DNA of 64,000 bases. Origin: Croceibacter atlanticus HTCC2559. Lineage in GTDB: Bacteria; Bacteroidota; Bacteroidia; Flavobacteriales; Flavobacteriaceae. Below, piece by piece: positions 56,792-64,000 of this stretch (its first letter is position 1; every line of letters starts with the position of its first letter). A model generated the notes under the pieces. That model saw only the letters and a program-made list of their open reading frames with translations. It was not told where the DNA came from and searched no databases. The position numbers and the translations under genes were made by a program. The stretch lies in the NCBI RefSeq assembly GCF_000196315.1, contig NC_014230.1, forward strand, positions 1,508,001 through 1,572,000, written 5' to 3'.

Positions 56792-58243
56792 ATGAAATAT
56801 GTATTAGCCATAGTATTAAACTTAGGTGTGTTTTTTAGCTTGTATGCTCAAAATGACTCACCATTTTACGCAACCTTAAATAAGGAAGATGCAAGCACAT
56901 TAAAGCTTCAATTTCCAGATGCTGTACAAATATTAGGATCAACAGAATATGAGTCTGCAGTTATGCTAACCGAGACTGCAGCTCATGAATTACATGATGC
57001 TATATTGGTACACGGACCAGGATATATTAGAAAGCCTTCTGCAGAGAAGGCTTTAAATGATATCGCTGCAACACCACTAATTCCAAATGCACAATCGTTT
57101 ACAAGCACTAACTATACAATTACACATGATGCTATAGTTACACAAGCTTTAAATGAAGTAAGCACATCGAATTTAGAAGATCATATTATAGAGTTGCAAA
57201 ATTATGGTACCAGATACCATAACAGACCAGAAGGAACACAAGCTGCTATGGATTTAAAAGCAAAATGGGAAGCATTAGCAGCAAGTTATAACCGTACAGA
57301 TGTCTCTGTGAGATTATTTAACCATACAGGGACCACAATGCCGTCTGTTATAATGACCATTACAGGTGCTGTATCTCCAAATGAGTATGTAATTACTGGA
57401 GGTCATTTAGATACAACAGCAAGTGTAAATGCGTTGGCGCCAGGTGCAGATGATGATGCCTCAGGTATTGCTACAATTACTGAAGCTGCTCGTGTTTTAT
57501 TCGAAATAGATTTTGTGCCTAACCGTACCATTGAAATTATGGCATATGCTGCAGAAGAGATAGGTTTAGTTGGTTCTGCAGAAATTGCACAAACTTATAG
57601 TAGCGACAATAAAAATGTAATTGGTGTCACTCAATTTGATATGACAAATTTTAATGGCTCAGACAACGATGTTTATTTTATAACAGATAATACAGATACA
57701 TCATTAAATTCATTTTTAATGCAATTGTTAGACAACTATAATGCAGATGGCGTACACCAAGTTACTTACGGTACATCGTTATGTAATTATGGATGTTCAG
57801 ACCACGCAAGTTGGTTTGCACAAGGCTACCCAGCATCTTTCCCCTTTGAAGCTGCTTTTGGAGAACATAACCAAGCTATTCATACCTTAGGAGATACGTT
57901 TACAGTTTCTGGTACCGCAGATCACGCTACGAAATTCACAAAACTTTGTACAGAGTTTTTAATTGAAACAGCAAAAACTTCAGTATTAGGCGTTACAGAG
58001 TTTAATCAGCCAAATGTTATAACAACTGTAAATGATAATGTTTTGAGTTATAGATTTGAATCCTCAGACTTTACTGTCGAATCACTTTCTATCTACGACA
58101 TTAGTGGAAAAAAGCTAACGTTTGAGAATCTTGATGGGAATACAGGAAATTATGATTTAAACTCGCTAAGTACAGGATTGTATATAGCAAGTTTTAAGAT
58201 TAAAAATCAAGGAGTTTTTTCTAAAAAAATTAGTGTAGAGTAA
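56792..58243 (+). CDS. M28 aminopeptidase with T9SS sorting tail
   Basis: A 483-residue secreted zinc aminopeptidase (signal peptide MKYVLAIVLNLGVFFSLYAQ). Zinc ligand motifs: ITGGHLDTT near residue 205, PGADDDASGIA, MAYAAEEIGLVGSAE, QFDMTNF, and AIHTLGDTF near residue 370, as in Aeromonas/Vibrio leucine aminopeptidase. From about residue 415 to the end lies a T9SS type A sorting domain (ESLSIYDISGKKLTFENL, then GLYIASFKIKNQG), so the enzyme is exported across the outer membrane. It lies 5 bases after the DPP III-type gene, which argues for one peptide-degradation operon, and is followed by a terminator. Confidence 0.9.
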   Translation: MKYVLAIVLNLGVFFSLYAQNDSPFYATLNKEDASTLKLQFPDAVQILGSTEYESAVMLTETAAHELHDAILVHGPGYIRKPSAEKALNDIAATPLIPNAQSFTSTNYTITHDAIVTQALNEVSTSNLEDHIIELQNYGTRYHNRPEGTQAAMDLKAKWEALAASYNRTDVSVRLFNHTGTTMPSVIMTITGAVSPNEYVITGGHLDTTASVNALAPGADDDASGIATITEAARVLFEIDFVPNRTIEIMAYAAEEIGLVGSAEIAQTYSSDNKNVIGVTQFDMTNFNGSDNDVYFITDNTDTSLNSFLMQLLDNYNADGVHQVTYGTSLCNYGCSDHASWFAQGYPASFPFEAAFGEHNQAIHTLGDTFTVSGTADHATKFTKLCTEFLIETAKTSVLGVTEFNQPNVITTVNDNVLSYRFESSDFTVESLSIYDISGKKLTFENLDGNTGNYDLNSLSTGLYIASFKIKNQGVFSKKISVE

Positions 58244-58265
58244 TTATAACAAGCTATAGACTATG

Positions 58266-58292
58266 AAAAGCCACGTTTAACGTGGCTTTTTT
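58266..58292 (+). terminator. Terminator of the peptidase operon
   Basis: AAAAGCCACG (58266-58275) pairs with CGTGGCTTTT (58281-58290) around TTTAA, followed by T-run. A shorter minus-strand tail makes it usable for the convergent small gene as well. Confidence 0.85.
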
Positions 58293-58308
58293 ATTAGTAA
58301 TAACTTTA

Positions 58309-58494
58309 TTAATTAAGCTGTGTCTTCAAGATAAATAGGAACACAATAAAAGCTATAAAGCCTAATAGTATAAAGATACTACCCTTGTAATTCTTTTTGT
58401 GAAGCTTAGCATCTTTCCTGTAGGTGAAAATCATAGCAATTACAAAAGCTATAAAGAAAAGTGCTGCAAAAATGTATTGTCCTGTACTAAACAT
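58309..58494 (-). CDS. Small two-helix membrane protein
   Basis: A 61-residue protein with two membrane helices (YIFAALFFIAFVIAMIFTY and SIFILLGFIAFIVFLFIL) joined by a basic loop RKDAKLHKKNYKG. Similar short proteins are frequent in flavobacteria, without assigned function. The ATG at 58494 is divergent from the MazG-like gene with 38 bases between them. Confidence 0.65.
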   Translation of the reverse strand: MFSTGQYIFAALFFIAFVIAMIFTYRKDAKLHKKNYKGSIFILLGFIAFIVFLFILKTQLN

Positions 58495-58532
58495 AAGTTG
58501 TACTTTTAAAGCACAAAAATACTCTAAAAACT

Positions 58533-58922
58533 ATGAAAAAACGCATTAACGCCGTAAGACAATTTCACACTGCATTTGGGTTAGGGATGAAGGAAGAGCC
58601 AACTGCCGACTTAGGTTTGGCAAAGAACACACTTCGTTTTAATTTAATGAAAGAAGAAAATGAGGAATATTTAGAAGCTGCTAATAATAATGATCTGGTT
58701 GAAGTGGCAGATGCCTTAGGAGATATGTTATACATTTTATGCGGCACAATTATAGAGCACGGTATGCAACATAAAATTGAAGAAGTGTTTGATGAAATAC
58801 AGCGCAGCAATATGAGTAAACTTGGTGAAGATGGAAAACCAATTTATAGAGAAGATGGTAAAGTATTAAAAGGTCCAAATTACTTTAAGCCAAGTATTAA
58901 AGAAATTCTTGAAACTAAATAA
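58533..58922 (+). CDS. MazG-like nucleotide pyrophosphohydrolase
   Basis: A 129-residue all-alpha NTP pyrophosphatase-like protein. The metal-binding ExxE...ExxD pattern is visible: MKEENEEYLEAAN (EENEE near residue 41) followed by DLVEVADALGDMLYIL (EVADALGD). The N-terminal helix begins KRINAVRQFHTAFG. Short members of the all-alpha NTP-PPase superfamily hydrolyse nucleoside triphosphates or house-clean modified nucleotides; phosphoribosyl-ATP diphosphatase (HisE) is a relative, but the C-terminal tail GPNYFKPSIKEIL is that of the MazG-like group often found in flavobacteria. Monocistronic. Confidence 0.8.
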   Translation: MKKRINAVRQFHTAFGLGMKEEPTADLGLAKNTLRFNLMKEENEEYLEAANNNDLVEVADALGDMLYILCGTIIEHGMQHKIEEVFDEIQRSNMSKLGEDGKPIYREDGKVLKGPNYFKPSIKEILETK

Positions 58923-58937
58923 AGAGATATTACAACT

Positions 58938-58967
58938 AAAAAAGTCAGCTATAATGCTGACTTTTTT
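58938..58967. terminator. Bidirectional terminator
   Basis: 12-bp stem (AAAAAAGTCAGC at 58938-58949 with its complement at 58956-58967), 6-base loop, A- and T-runs on both sides. It overlaps the stop codon of the PepSY gene and terminates the MazG-like gene on the other strand. Confidence 0.85.
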
Positions 58968-60082
58968 GATTTTTTATAAGTTCTTCCGTACCATAGTAAT
59001 GTTCCGGTTACTGGTAAACTTGCAATAAGTAAACTTGAAAGAAAAGCTATAATCTTTCCTGCAATACCACCGATAGCACCTATATGTATATCGTAATTCA
59101 TCCTAAGTATCTTATCGGAAACCTTAGCATTGCTATATGTTCCATATACACTTGGTGTTTCAATTTCCTCTAAAGTATTTTGATCGAAAAACCTAAAGTC
59201 TGAATCGTAATACACACCTTCTGTATTAGAAGTTTCAATATAAATACTCTCAGTTTCAGAATGTGGATAATGCAGTTCAAAGCTTTCAGCATTTGGATTT
59301 TCTTTCCTCAGTAATGGTATTAATTGATCTATTGGAGAAACATCCTGATTTTTTTCTAAAGTAGTTGAGGTATTTTCAGGAATTATAAACGCAATTGTTT
59401 TATCACCGCCAATTGCTTTGTAAAAGCCATAACGCATCCAGTTATAAGACATTATAGATCCTGTAAATGCTAAGATTAATGCTAATGCGCACACATAAAA
59501 TCCTAATATGGTATGCAAATCGAAATTCTTTCGTTTCCAACGTGTGGTGGCTTTCCATTTAAAGCTTACACGTTGTTTAAGGTTTTTACGCCGTTTAGGT
59601 AACCACAGTAAAAAGCCAGAGATAATGATAATAATAAATAGAAGGATAGATACACCAACAACTTGTTCTCCTAACTCTTTAGGAAGCCACAGCCTCATAT
59701 GGCCTTTTAATATGAAAGCAAAAAAACCAGTCATATGATCTTTAACTTCTAAGATTTCACCAGAATACGGATTTAAAAACACGCTTTGGTAAAACTCTGG
59801 TTCTGCATCATAAAATATAACTTCAATAGGATCATTAGGTTGCTTAAATAAAGTACCATGAACAGTTTGTTGTGGAAATACTGTCTTGGCAATATCTTTA
59901 GCTTCTGTAGGAGTTAGGTGTTCTTGAGCCCTAACCTCTATAGCAGTGTCGTCATTTAATAAAGCTTCAATTTCTTCTTTAAATGCCCAGAAACAACCAG
60001 TAATTGCTACTATAAATACAACAATACCTGTTGTTAACCCTAAGATTTTATGTAGTGTAAGTATTTGCTTTTTATATTTCAT
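58949..60082 (-). CDS. PepSY-domain membrane protein of iron uptake
   Basis: A 377-residue inner membrane protein of the PepSY-associated transmembrane type. Four helices are seen (near residues 14-34, 135-160, 185-215 and 340-365); the first carries HKILGLTTGIVVFIVAITGC, and the third FDLHTILGFYVCALALILAF, both with the His that in related proteins is thought to coordinate haem. Periplasmic PepSY repeats lie between them (PTEAKDIAKTVFP). These proteins are thought to reduce ferric siderophores. The gene follows the siderophore receptor in the same orientation, with a hairpin in the 60-base gap, so both are part of one iron-uptake unit. Confidence 0.85.
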   Translation of the reverse strand: MKYKKQILTLHKILGLTTGIVVFIVAITGCFWAFKEEIEALLNDDTAIEVRAQEHLTPTEAKDIAKTVFPQQTVHGTLFKQPNDPIEVIFYDAEPEFYQSVFLNPYSGEILEVKDHMTGFFAFILKGHMRLWLPKELGEQVVGVSILLFIIIIISGFLLWLPKRRKNLKQRVSFKWKATTRWKRKNFDLHTILGFYVCALALILAFTGSIMSYNWMRYGFYKAIGGDKTIAFIIPENTSTTLEKNQDVSPIDQLIPLLRKENPNAESFELHYPHSETESIYIETSNTEGVYYDSDFRFFDQNTLEEIETPSVYGTYSNAKVSDKILRMNYDIHIGAIGGIAGKIIAFLSSLLIASLPVTGTLLWYGRTYKKSKKSAL

Positions 60083-60095
60083 ATAATTAACCTTG

Positions 60096-60123
60096 AAAAG
60101 GGCACCTGTACAGATACCCTTTT
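60096..60123 (-). terminator. Hairpin between receptor and PepSY genes
   Basis: AAAAGGG (60096-60102) pairs with CCCTTTT (60117-60123) over a 14-base loop that itself contains CTGTACAG. It may reduce, rather than abolish, transcription into the PepSY gene. Confidence 0.45.
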
Positions 60124-60142
60124 ATATAATTCAAATTATTAC

Positions 60143-62569
60143 TTAAAACTTGTATGACACATTTGCCAATACTGCTCTAGGTGTTTGTGGAGAAATTGTT
60201 GTCCAACCTTTGTAATACTCTTTATTAAACGCATTGTTTAACTTTAGAGTAATCCTGTATTTATTAGCTTGATAAAAAACAGAAGCATTTGCAATGGTAT
60301 AGCTTGGAAGGATAAACTCTCCAGTAGACTCGTAGTTAATTGCAAAACGCTCACTTGCACCATTAAACCCTAACCCAAGACCAAAACCTTCTAAAGAACC
60401 TTGCTGCACTTCATAGTTTGCCCAGAAATTGTAAAGTGTTTCTGGTCCAGCTTCTAATGGCCTTCTGTTTAGTATTTCTGGGTTGTCAGATTTTGTAGTG
60501 GTACTCTCATTATTACTAAATCCTGCTCTTATATTTAACCCATTTACAGGGTTTGCATTAATTTCAATTTCGAAACCTTTACTTTCTACCTCACCACCTT
60601 GTATTTTATTAAACGGCGAAGAAGGATCTGTAATTACACGATCTGTAACCTGAATGTTGTAATAACTAATTGTTGCATCTAATCTGTTATTAAAAAGATT
60701 GGTTTTTAAACCAACCTCAAATTGATTGGCTTGTTCTGGATCAAATGTTTGTAAAGTTTGCGGGCCATCTTCTGGGTTACCAACTAATTGTGGAGCAACA
60801 TTTGTAAATCCGTTTTGATAGTTAGTAAATACAGATAAACGATCTTTAATTGGCTGGTATAATAACCCAAATTTTGGTGAAAGTGTTGTTTGATTATAAT
60901 CATCTTCTGCAGATGAAATGTCACCTTCATTATCAAAATGATCTAAACGTAATCCAACCATTGCAGAAAAATTATTGGTAATATCTAACACGTCTGAAGC
61001 ATATAGACTATAAATATGATATTTAGACTTATTGTTTCCAATGGCTTGAGACTCCAATGCAGCATCTACTCCAGATGAAGATAACGGGTAAGCGTCTTCT
61101 TCTACTTCTGGAGTAAAAGGATTATCACCATTACTGCCACCTTCTGGTGTAATATTGCCATAAAATGCATAACCAGTATTATTACTAGTTTGTGTTGCTG
61201 TAAAGTAATCTGCACCAATAACAACTCTATTTCTCAAGTTGGCAACTTTAAAATCACCAATAAAATTTTGTTGAATGTCAGATGTTTCAGTATTGGCGTT
61301 TTGCTTACTTATATATCTTGTGAAGGTATCATCACCTAAGATACCAAAGTCAAATAAATACGAATAGTACCCTTTTGTAGATGTAGAACTTTTAGAAAGC
61401 AATGTTTGAGATTGCCATGTATCAGATAATTTATAATCCATTTCTAAACGATAATTCTGAGAAGGATTTTCAAGTGTTAAGTCATTACTTGTAAATGAAA
61501 GTTTATTGTTATATCCTAATTCATCTAAATTACTAGCCTCTGTAGGAGCACTTCTGTTAAGAAACAAGAACATAGGGTTTGTTTGTTCGGCTTGTGTAAT
61601 TTCACCGTAAAATGAAAACGATAACTTATTGTTTACTTTATAAGATAATGATGGTGCAACAAAGAACGATTTCCTAAATCCAGCATCTTGAAAACTTTGC
61701 TGAGAGGCATAAGATGTATTTAATCTAAAATATAAATTTTCCTCTTTATCTAAAGCGGTGTTAAAATCTCCTGTGACCTGGTTAAAACCATAAGAACCTG
61801 CAGTATAAGAAAGCTCACCACCAGTACCAGCATAAGGTTTTTTGGTAACTACATTTATTAAGCCACCATAAGACGAAACCGCGTTACCAAATAAAGTTGC
61901 AGAAGGTCCTTTAATTACTTCAATACGCTCAATATTAGCCGAGTTTATTGTGCCATTAGTTAAACCTGGTAAACCATTAACCAATTGTGGTTGCACAGAA
62001 AATCCTCTTAAAGAATAATATCCTGCACCATCTCCACCACGTCCAGTTGAGGTCCAAAGTTTTTCTATACCTACAGCATTATTTAAAGCATCTTCAAAAT
62101 TTGTAACTACTTGAGACTCTAATAGCTCATTAGTCACTGTACTATAAACTTGTGTATTCTCAATATCTTTTAAAGGTAGTTTTGCTACATAGGCTGTTTT
62201 CTTTCTAGAAAATTTATTTTGGCGTTCGCCATTAATTACCACTTCATTTAAAATTTCATTTCCTTCATAAAGTACAATATTACCTAGCGTTAAAACACCG
62301 TCATTTTGTACTGAAACTTGTTTAGATTGTGTTTTAAAACCAAGGTATGAAATGGTTAATGTGTAGTTGCCTGCTGAAAGATTTTCAATACTAAAGTCAC
62401 CTTGTTCATTAGATTGAGTGCCTGTATTTAATTGAGCAATTAAAACATTTACACCAGAAAGAGGTTTTTGGTCTGCATCTGTAATATGGCCTTGTATAGT
62501 GCTATTTTCTTGAGAAAAGCAATTAAGATAGACTGTAAATAAGAGAACGATTGTTAGTAGTCGTGTCAT
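60143..62569 (-). CDS. TonB-dependent siderophore receptor
   Basis: An 808-residue outer membrane receptor. Signal peptide MTRLLTIVLLFTVYLNCFSQ; a carboxypeptidase regulatory-like domain (IQGHITDADQKPLSGVNVLI, TISYLGFKTQSKQVS); plug domain from about residue 130 with GGDGAGYYSLRGFSVQPQLV and IERIEVIKGPSATLFGNAVS; then the barrel, ending LANVSYKF with the usual terminal aromatic. The GAGYYSLRGF and KGPSA patterns are those of the FhuA/FecA-like siderophore receptors. It is preceded by an unusual pair of 21-bp boxes around its promoter (62577-62663), probably iron control, and followed by the PepSY gene. Confidence 0.9.
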   Translation of the reverse strand: MTRLLTIVLLFTVYLNCFSQENSTIQGHITDADQKPLSGVNVLIAQLNTGTQSNEQGDFSIENLSAGNYTLTISYLGFKTQSKQVSVQNDGVLTLGNIVLYEGNEILNEVVINGERQNKFSRKKTAYVAKLPLKDIENTQVYSTVTNELLESQVVTNFEDALNNAVGIEKLWTSTGRGGDGAGYYSLRGFSVQPQLVNGLPGLTNGTINSANIERIEVIKGPSATLFGNAVSSYGGLINVVTKKPYAGTGGELSYTAGSYGFNQVTGDFNTALDKEENLYFRLNTSYASQQSFQDAGFRKSFFVAPSLSYKVNNKLSFSFYGEITQAEQTNPMFLFLNRSAPTEASNLDELGYNNKLSFTSNDLTLENPSQNYRLEMDYKLSDTWQSQTLLSKSSTSTKGYYSYLFDFGILGDDTFTRYISKQNANTETSDIQQNFIGDFKVANLRNRVVIGADYFTATQTSNNTGYAFYGNITPEGGSNGDNPFTPEVEEDAYPLSSSGVDAALESQAIGNNKSKYHIYSLYASDVLDITNNFSAMVGLRLDHFDNEGDISSAEDDYNQTTLSPKFGLLYQPIKDRLSVFTNYQNGFTNVAPQLVGNPEDGPQTLQTFDPEQANQFEVGLKTNLFNNRLDATISYYNIQVTDRVITDPSSPFNKIQGGEVESKGFEIEINANPVNGLNIRAGFSNNESTTTKSDNPEILNRRPLEAGPETLYNFWANYEVQQGSLEGFGLGLGFNGASERFAINYESTGEFILPSYTIANASVFYQANKYRITLKLNNAFNKEYYKGWTTISPQTPRAVLANVSYKF

Positions 62570-62576
62570 TTGTTTT

Positions 62577-62663
62577 TATTTAGACTTGATATAAATAGAT
62601 TGTTTTCGGCAAATGTAATTGCCGAAACCTTAGTATCCAAATTATTTATATTAAATCTAAATA
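62577..62663 (-). promoter_or_regulatory. Siderophore receptor promoter between two inverted 21-bp boxes
   Basis: Minus strand: TTTG (62641-62638), 20 bases, TACATTTG (62617-62610), an excellent Bacteroidota promoter. Box 2 (62643-62663) lies just upstream of it and box 1 (62577-62597, opposite strand) just downstream. The boxes share 19 of 21 bases (TATTTAGA then ATATAAATA around a variable middle). A hairpin TTTCGGCAA-TTGCCGAAA (62604-62627) covers the -7 element. Control by an iron regulator such as Fur or DtxR is inferred. Confidence 0.6.
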
Positions 62664-62722
62664 AGGTTTTGTAATTTTCTAAAAGTAAAGGGTTTGGGGC
62701 TCGTGTTTTTTAGTAATTAAAA

Positions 62723-63133
62723 CTACAATCCATCAAATATTCCAGAAATAAGTGCAGAAAATCCTTCTGAAATGCCATCAAATACAGTCTCTAAATCTAA
62801 CCAAGATGCATCTATATCCATATCTGGTATAGTAGACCATTGTTCTGCTGTTGCACCAGAAACACCCTTAAGCATTTCAGCTTTCATAGAAATGTAATCA
62901 CAGACTTCTCCAACCTTTTCGTGATAAATATCAAAGTCATATTTTGTGGAGAAGATGCTCATTGCCCAGCACGAAAAATCTAACTGAGATGCCCATTTGC
63001 TATTATTATGAGCCTCCTTTATCTGTTTGGGTTTATAATGCTGTTGTTTACCGTGTTCCTTTACAAGCAGAGTGCCAATGTCTTTTAAGTAGTCTTGTTT
63101 TTGATCTGGAATTTTATGACATTGGTCTTTCAT
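62723..63133 (-). CDS. Hypothetical protein
   Basis: A 136-residue protein without signal peptide or membrane helix, starting MKDQCHKIPDQKQDYLKDIG. Conserved-looking segments are KWASQLDFSCWAMSIFSTKY and SWLDLETVFDGISEGFSALI at the C-terminus. I recognise no domain or catalytic motif. It follows mnmD by 11 bases on the same strand and may be co-transcribed with it. No terminator is obvious; the intergenic stretch to the siderophore receptor holds only that receptor's promoter. Confidence 0.6.
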   Translation of the reverse strand: MKDQCHKIPDQKQDYLKDIGTLLVKEHGKQQHYKPKQIKEAHNNSKWASQLDFSCWAMSIFSTKYDFDIYHEKVGEVCDYISMKAEMLKGVSGATAEQWSTIPDMDIDASWLDLETVFDGISEGFSALISGIFDGL

Positions 63134-63144
63134 AAACTTAAGGA

Positions 63145-63825
63145 TTATGGTTTTGTAGCTCTCAACATTTCACGTTTGCCTGGAGGTCCTGGCAATCGCT
63201 CTACTTTAAAGCCAACAGCTTGCATTGCTCTACGTACACTGCCTTTTGCAGCATAAGTGGTTAAAACACCGTTTGGTTTTAATGCCGTGTACATAATCTT
63301 AAATATTTCTTCTGTCCAAAGATCTGGTTGCACGCGAGCACCAAAGGCATCAAAATAAATTAAGTTAAAGGCGTTGTTAGCTTTTATGTCTTTAAAGAAT
63401 TGTTGTCTCTTTGTAAGTGTGAAGTTTTTTGAAATAGTAATAGCCTCATCCCAAGAAGATGAATGCATTGTAGTAAAAATTGCACTGTGGTTTTCTGCAT
63501 TAAGAGCCGAAACATAATTTAATTTATCAACCTCTTCTGGTAGTACAGGATAAGCTTCAATACCTTCATAATTAATTACAAGGTTTCTTTTTTGTGCTTC
63601 TAAAAATGTAATAAATGCATTTAGTCCTGTACCAAAGCCAATTTCTAAAATGTGTAATGGGCTACTAGCGTATTGTTGTTGGTCTAAAATATGAGCCAAT
63701 CCCATATCTATAAATACGTGATTGGCTTCTTGTATTGCACCGTGTTTGGAGTGGTATTGCTCATCCCATTCTGGAAAATGGATCGAGGTACTACCGTCTC
63801 CAGTAATAATGATTTCGCGTTTCAC
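63145..63825 (-). CDS. mnmD: tRNA 5-methylaminomethyl-2-thiouridine methyltransferase
   Basis: A 226-residue SAM-dependent methyltransferase that completes mnm5s2U at the wobble position of certain tRNAs; in E. coli this activity is one half of the fused MnmC. Motifs: GDGSTSIHFPEWDEQYHSK at the start, ILEIGFGTGLNAF (SAM-binding) near residue 60, FNLIYFDAFGARVQPDLWT and RLPGPPGKREMLRA at the end. The FAD-dependent oxidase half is absent, as in other Bacteroidota. It starts with GTG at 63825, sharing its G with the stop codon TAG of the upstream gene, so translation is coupled. Confidence 0.92.
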   Translation of the reverse strand: MKREIIITGDGSTSIHFPEWDEQYHSKHGAIQEANHVFIDMGLAHILDQQQYASSPLHILEIGFGTGLNAFITFLEAQKRNLVINYEGIEAYPVLPEEVDKLNYVSALNAENHSAIFTTMHSSSWDEAITISKNFTLTKRQQFFKDIKANNAFNLIYFDAFGARVQPDLWTEEIFKIMYTALKPNGVLTTYAAKGSVRRAMQAVGFKVERLPGPPGKREMLRATKP

Positions 63826-64000
63826 TACTTAGTTTGAATCTCTTCATTTTCAGATTCTGGTACTAATACACCATCTGCTAAAAATGAATATGTTCTTTTA
63901 GGTTCTGTAATAGCCTCAACCTCTTCTTTTGTCTTACCAGCATCTTCTGCATAGTGGCGTTGCTCATCCACAGAAACTTCTTGTATAAAGGCTTTACCGT
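63825..64000 (-). CDS. 3' part of a DUF4920 gene, cut by the window edge
   Basis: The last 57 codons of a minus-strand gene that continues beyond 64000. The visible end (GKAFIQEVSVDEQRHYAEDA, GKTKEEVEAITEPKRTYSFL, ADGVLVPESENEEI) matches the C-terminus of DUF4920 proteins, small secreted proteins common in flavobacteria, of unknown role. Its TAG stop overlaps the mnmD GTG start by one base. The N-terminus, including any signal peptide, is outside the window. Confidence 0.72.
   Translation of the reverse strand, partial: GKAFIQEVSVDEQRHYAEDAGKTKEEVEAITEPKRTYSFLADGVLVPESENEEIQTK

Overview
This window looks like chromosome of a marine-type Flavobacteriaceae bacterium (phylum Bacteroidota). It is AT-rich, has almost no Shine-Dalgarno sequences, and several promoters fit the Bacteroidota pattern (TTG or TTTG, about 19-22 bases, then TAnnTTTG). 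It encodes secreted proteins with type IX secretion (T9SS) tails, TonB-dependent receptors with carboxypeptidase-like N-terminal domains, and small families typical of flavobacteria (DUF2911, DUF6588, DUF3857, DUF4920, Lacal_2735-like). Family names come from my recognition of motifs and length; no database search was run.

Layout. 1-14.4 kb is mostly housekeeping: monomeric isocitrate dehydrogenase (icd), ribosomal protein L19 (rplS), an XRE-type membrane regulator, a HerA/DUF853 ATPase, queE, asnB and gyrB, mixed with small secreted proteins. 14.5-21.5 kb holds a TonB receptor between two DUF6588 paralogues, a BtuF-like metal/cobalamin-binding protein without signal peptide, and two 57-codon genes that overlap the 3' ends of their convergent neighbours. 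22.4-25.9 kb is the fused B12-dependent acyl-CoA mutase icmF.

26.1-31.1 kb is the most unusual region: a one-way array of six units, each with one unrelated gene or a ParDE-like toxin-antitoxin pair, separated by five complex intergenic repeats of about 130 bp. Three repeat subfamilies share one layout. Cassettes 1, 2 and 5 have ends that are inverted complements of each other, and the first cassette begins GTTAGGTGC and ends GCACCTAAC, which fits the integron boxes GTTRRRY and RYYYAAC. No integrase gene is present in the window. The region reads as an integron-like cassette array of a type I cannot name. A tandemly duplicated terminator lies on its left and gene debris on its right.

31.5-42.3 kb holds two secreted proteins of unknown role, a PLP enzyme, a leucine-carboxyl-type methyltransferase, a sterol-desaturase-like oxygenase, an Lrp regulator, a membrane LuxR-type regulator, an alanine/glycine symporter and an MFS transporter. 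The MFS gene is preceded by a 22-codon leader ORF and a terminator, which suggests attenuation. 43.3-51.7 kb is an operon of four DUF3857 transglutaminase-like proteins (three without the catalytic Cys and His) ending in the fluoride channel gene crcB. 51.8-64 kb carries a DUF421 protein, an ankyrin protein, an SRPBCC/GyrI-like protein, a DPP III-type peptidase, an M28 peptidase, a MazG-like hydrolase, an iron-uptake pair (siderophore receptor and PepSY protein) whose promoter lies between two near-identical 21-bp boxes, mnmD and a truncated DUF4920 gene.
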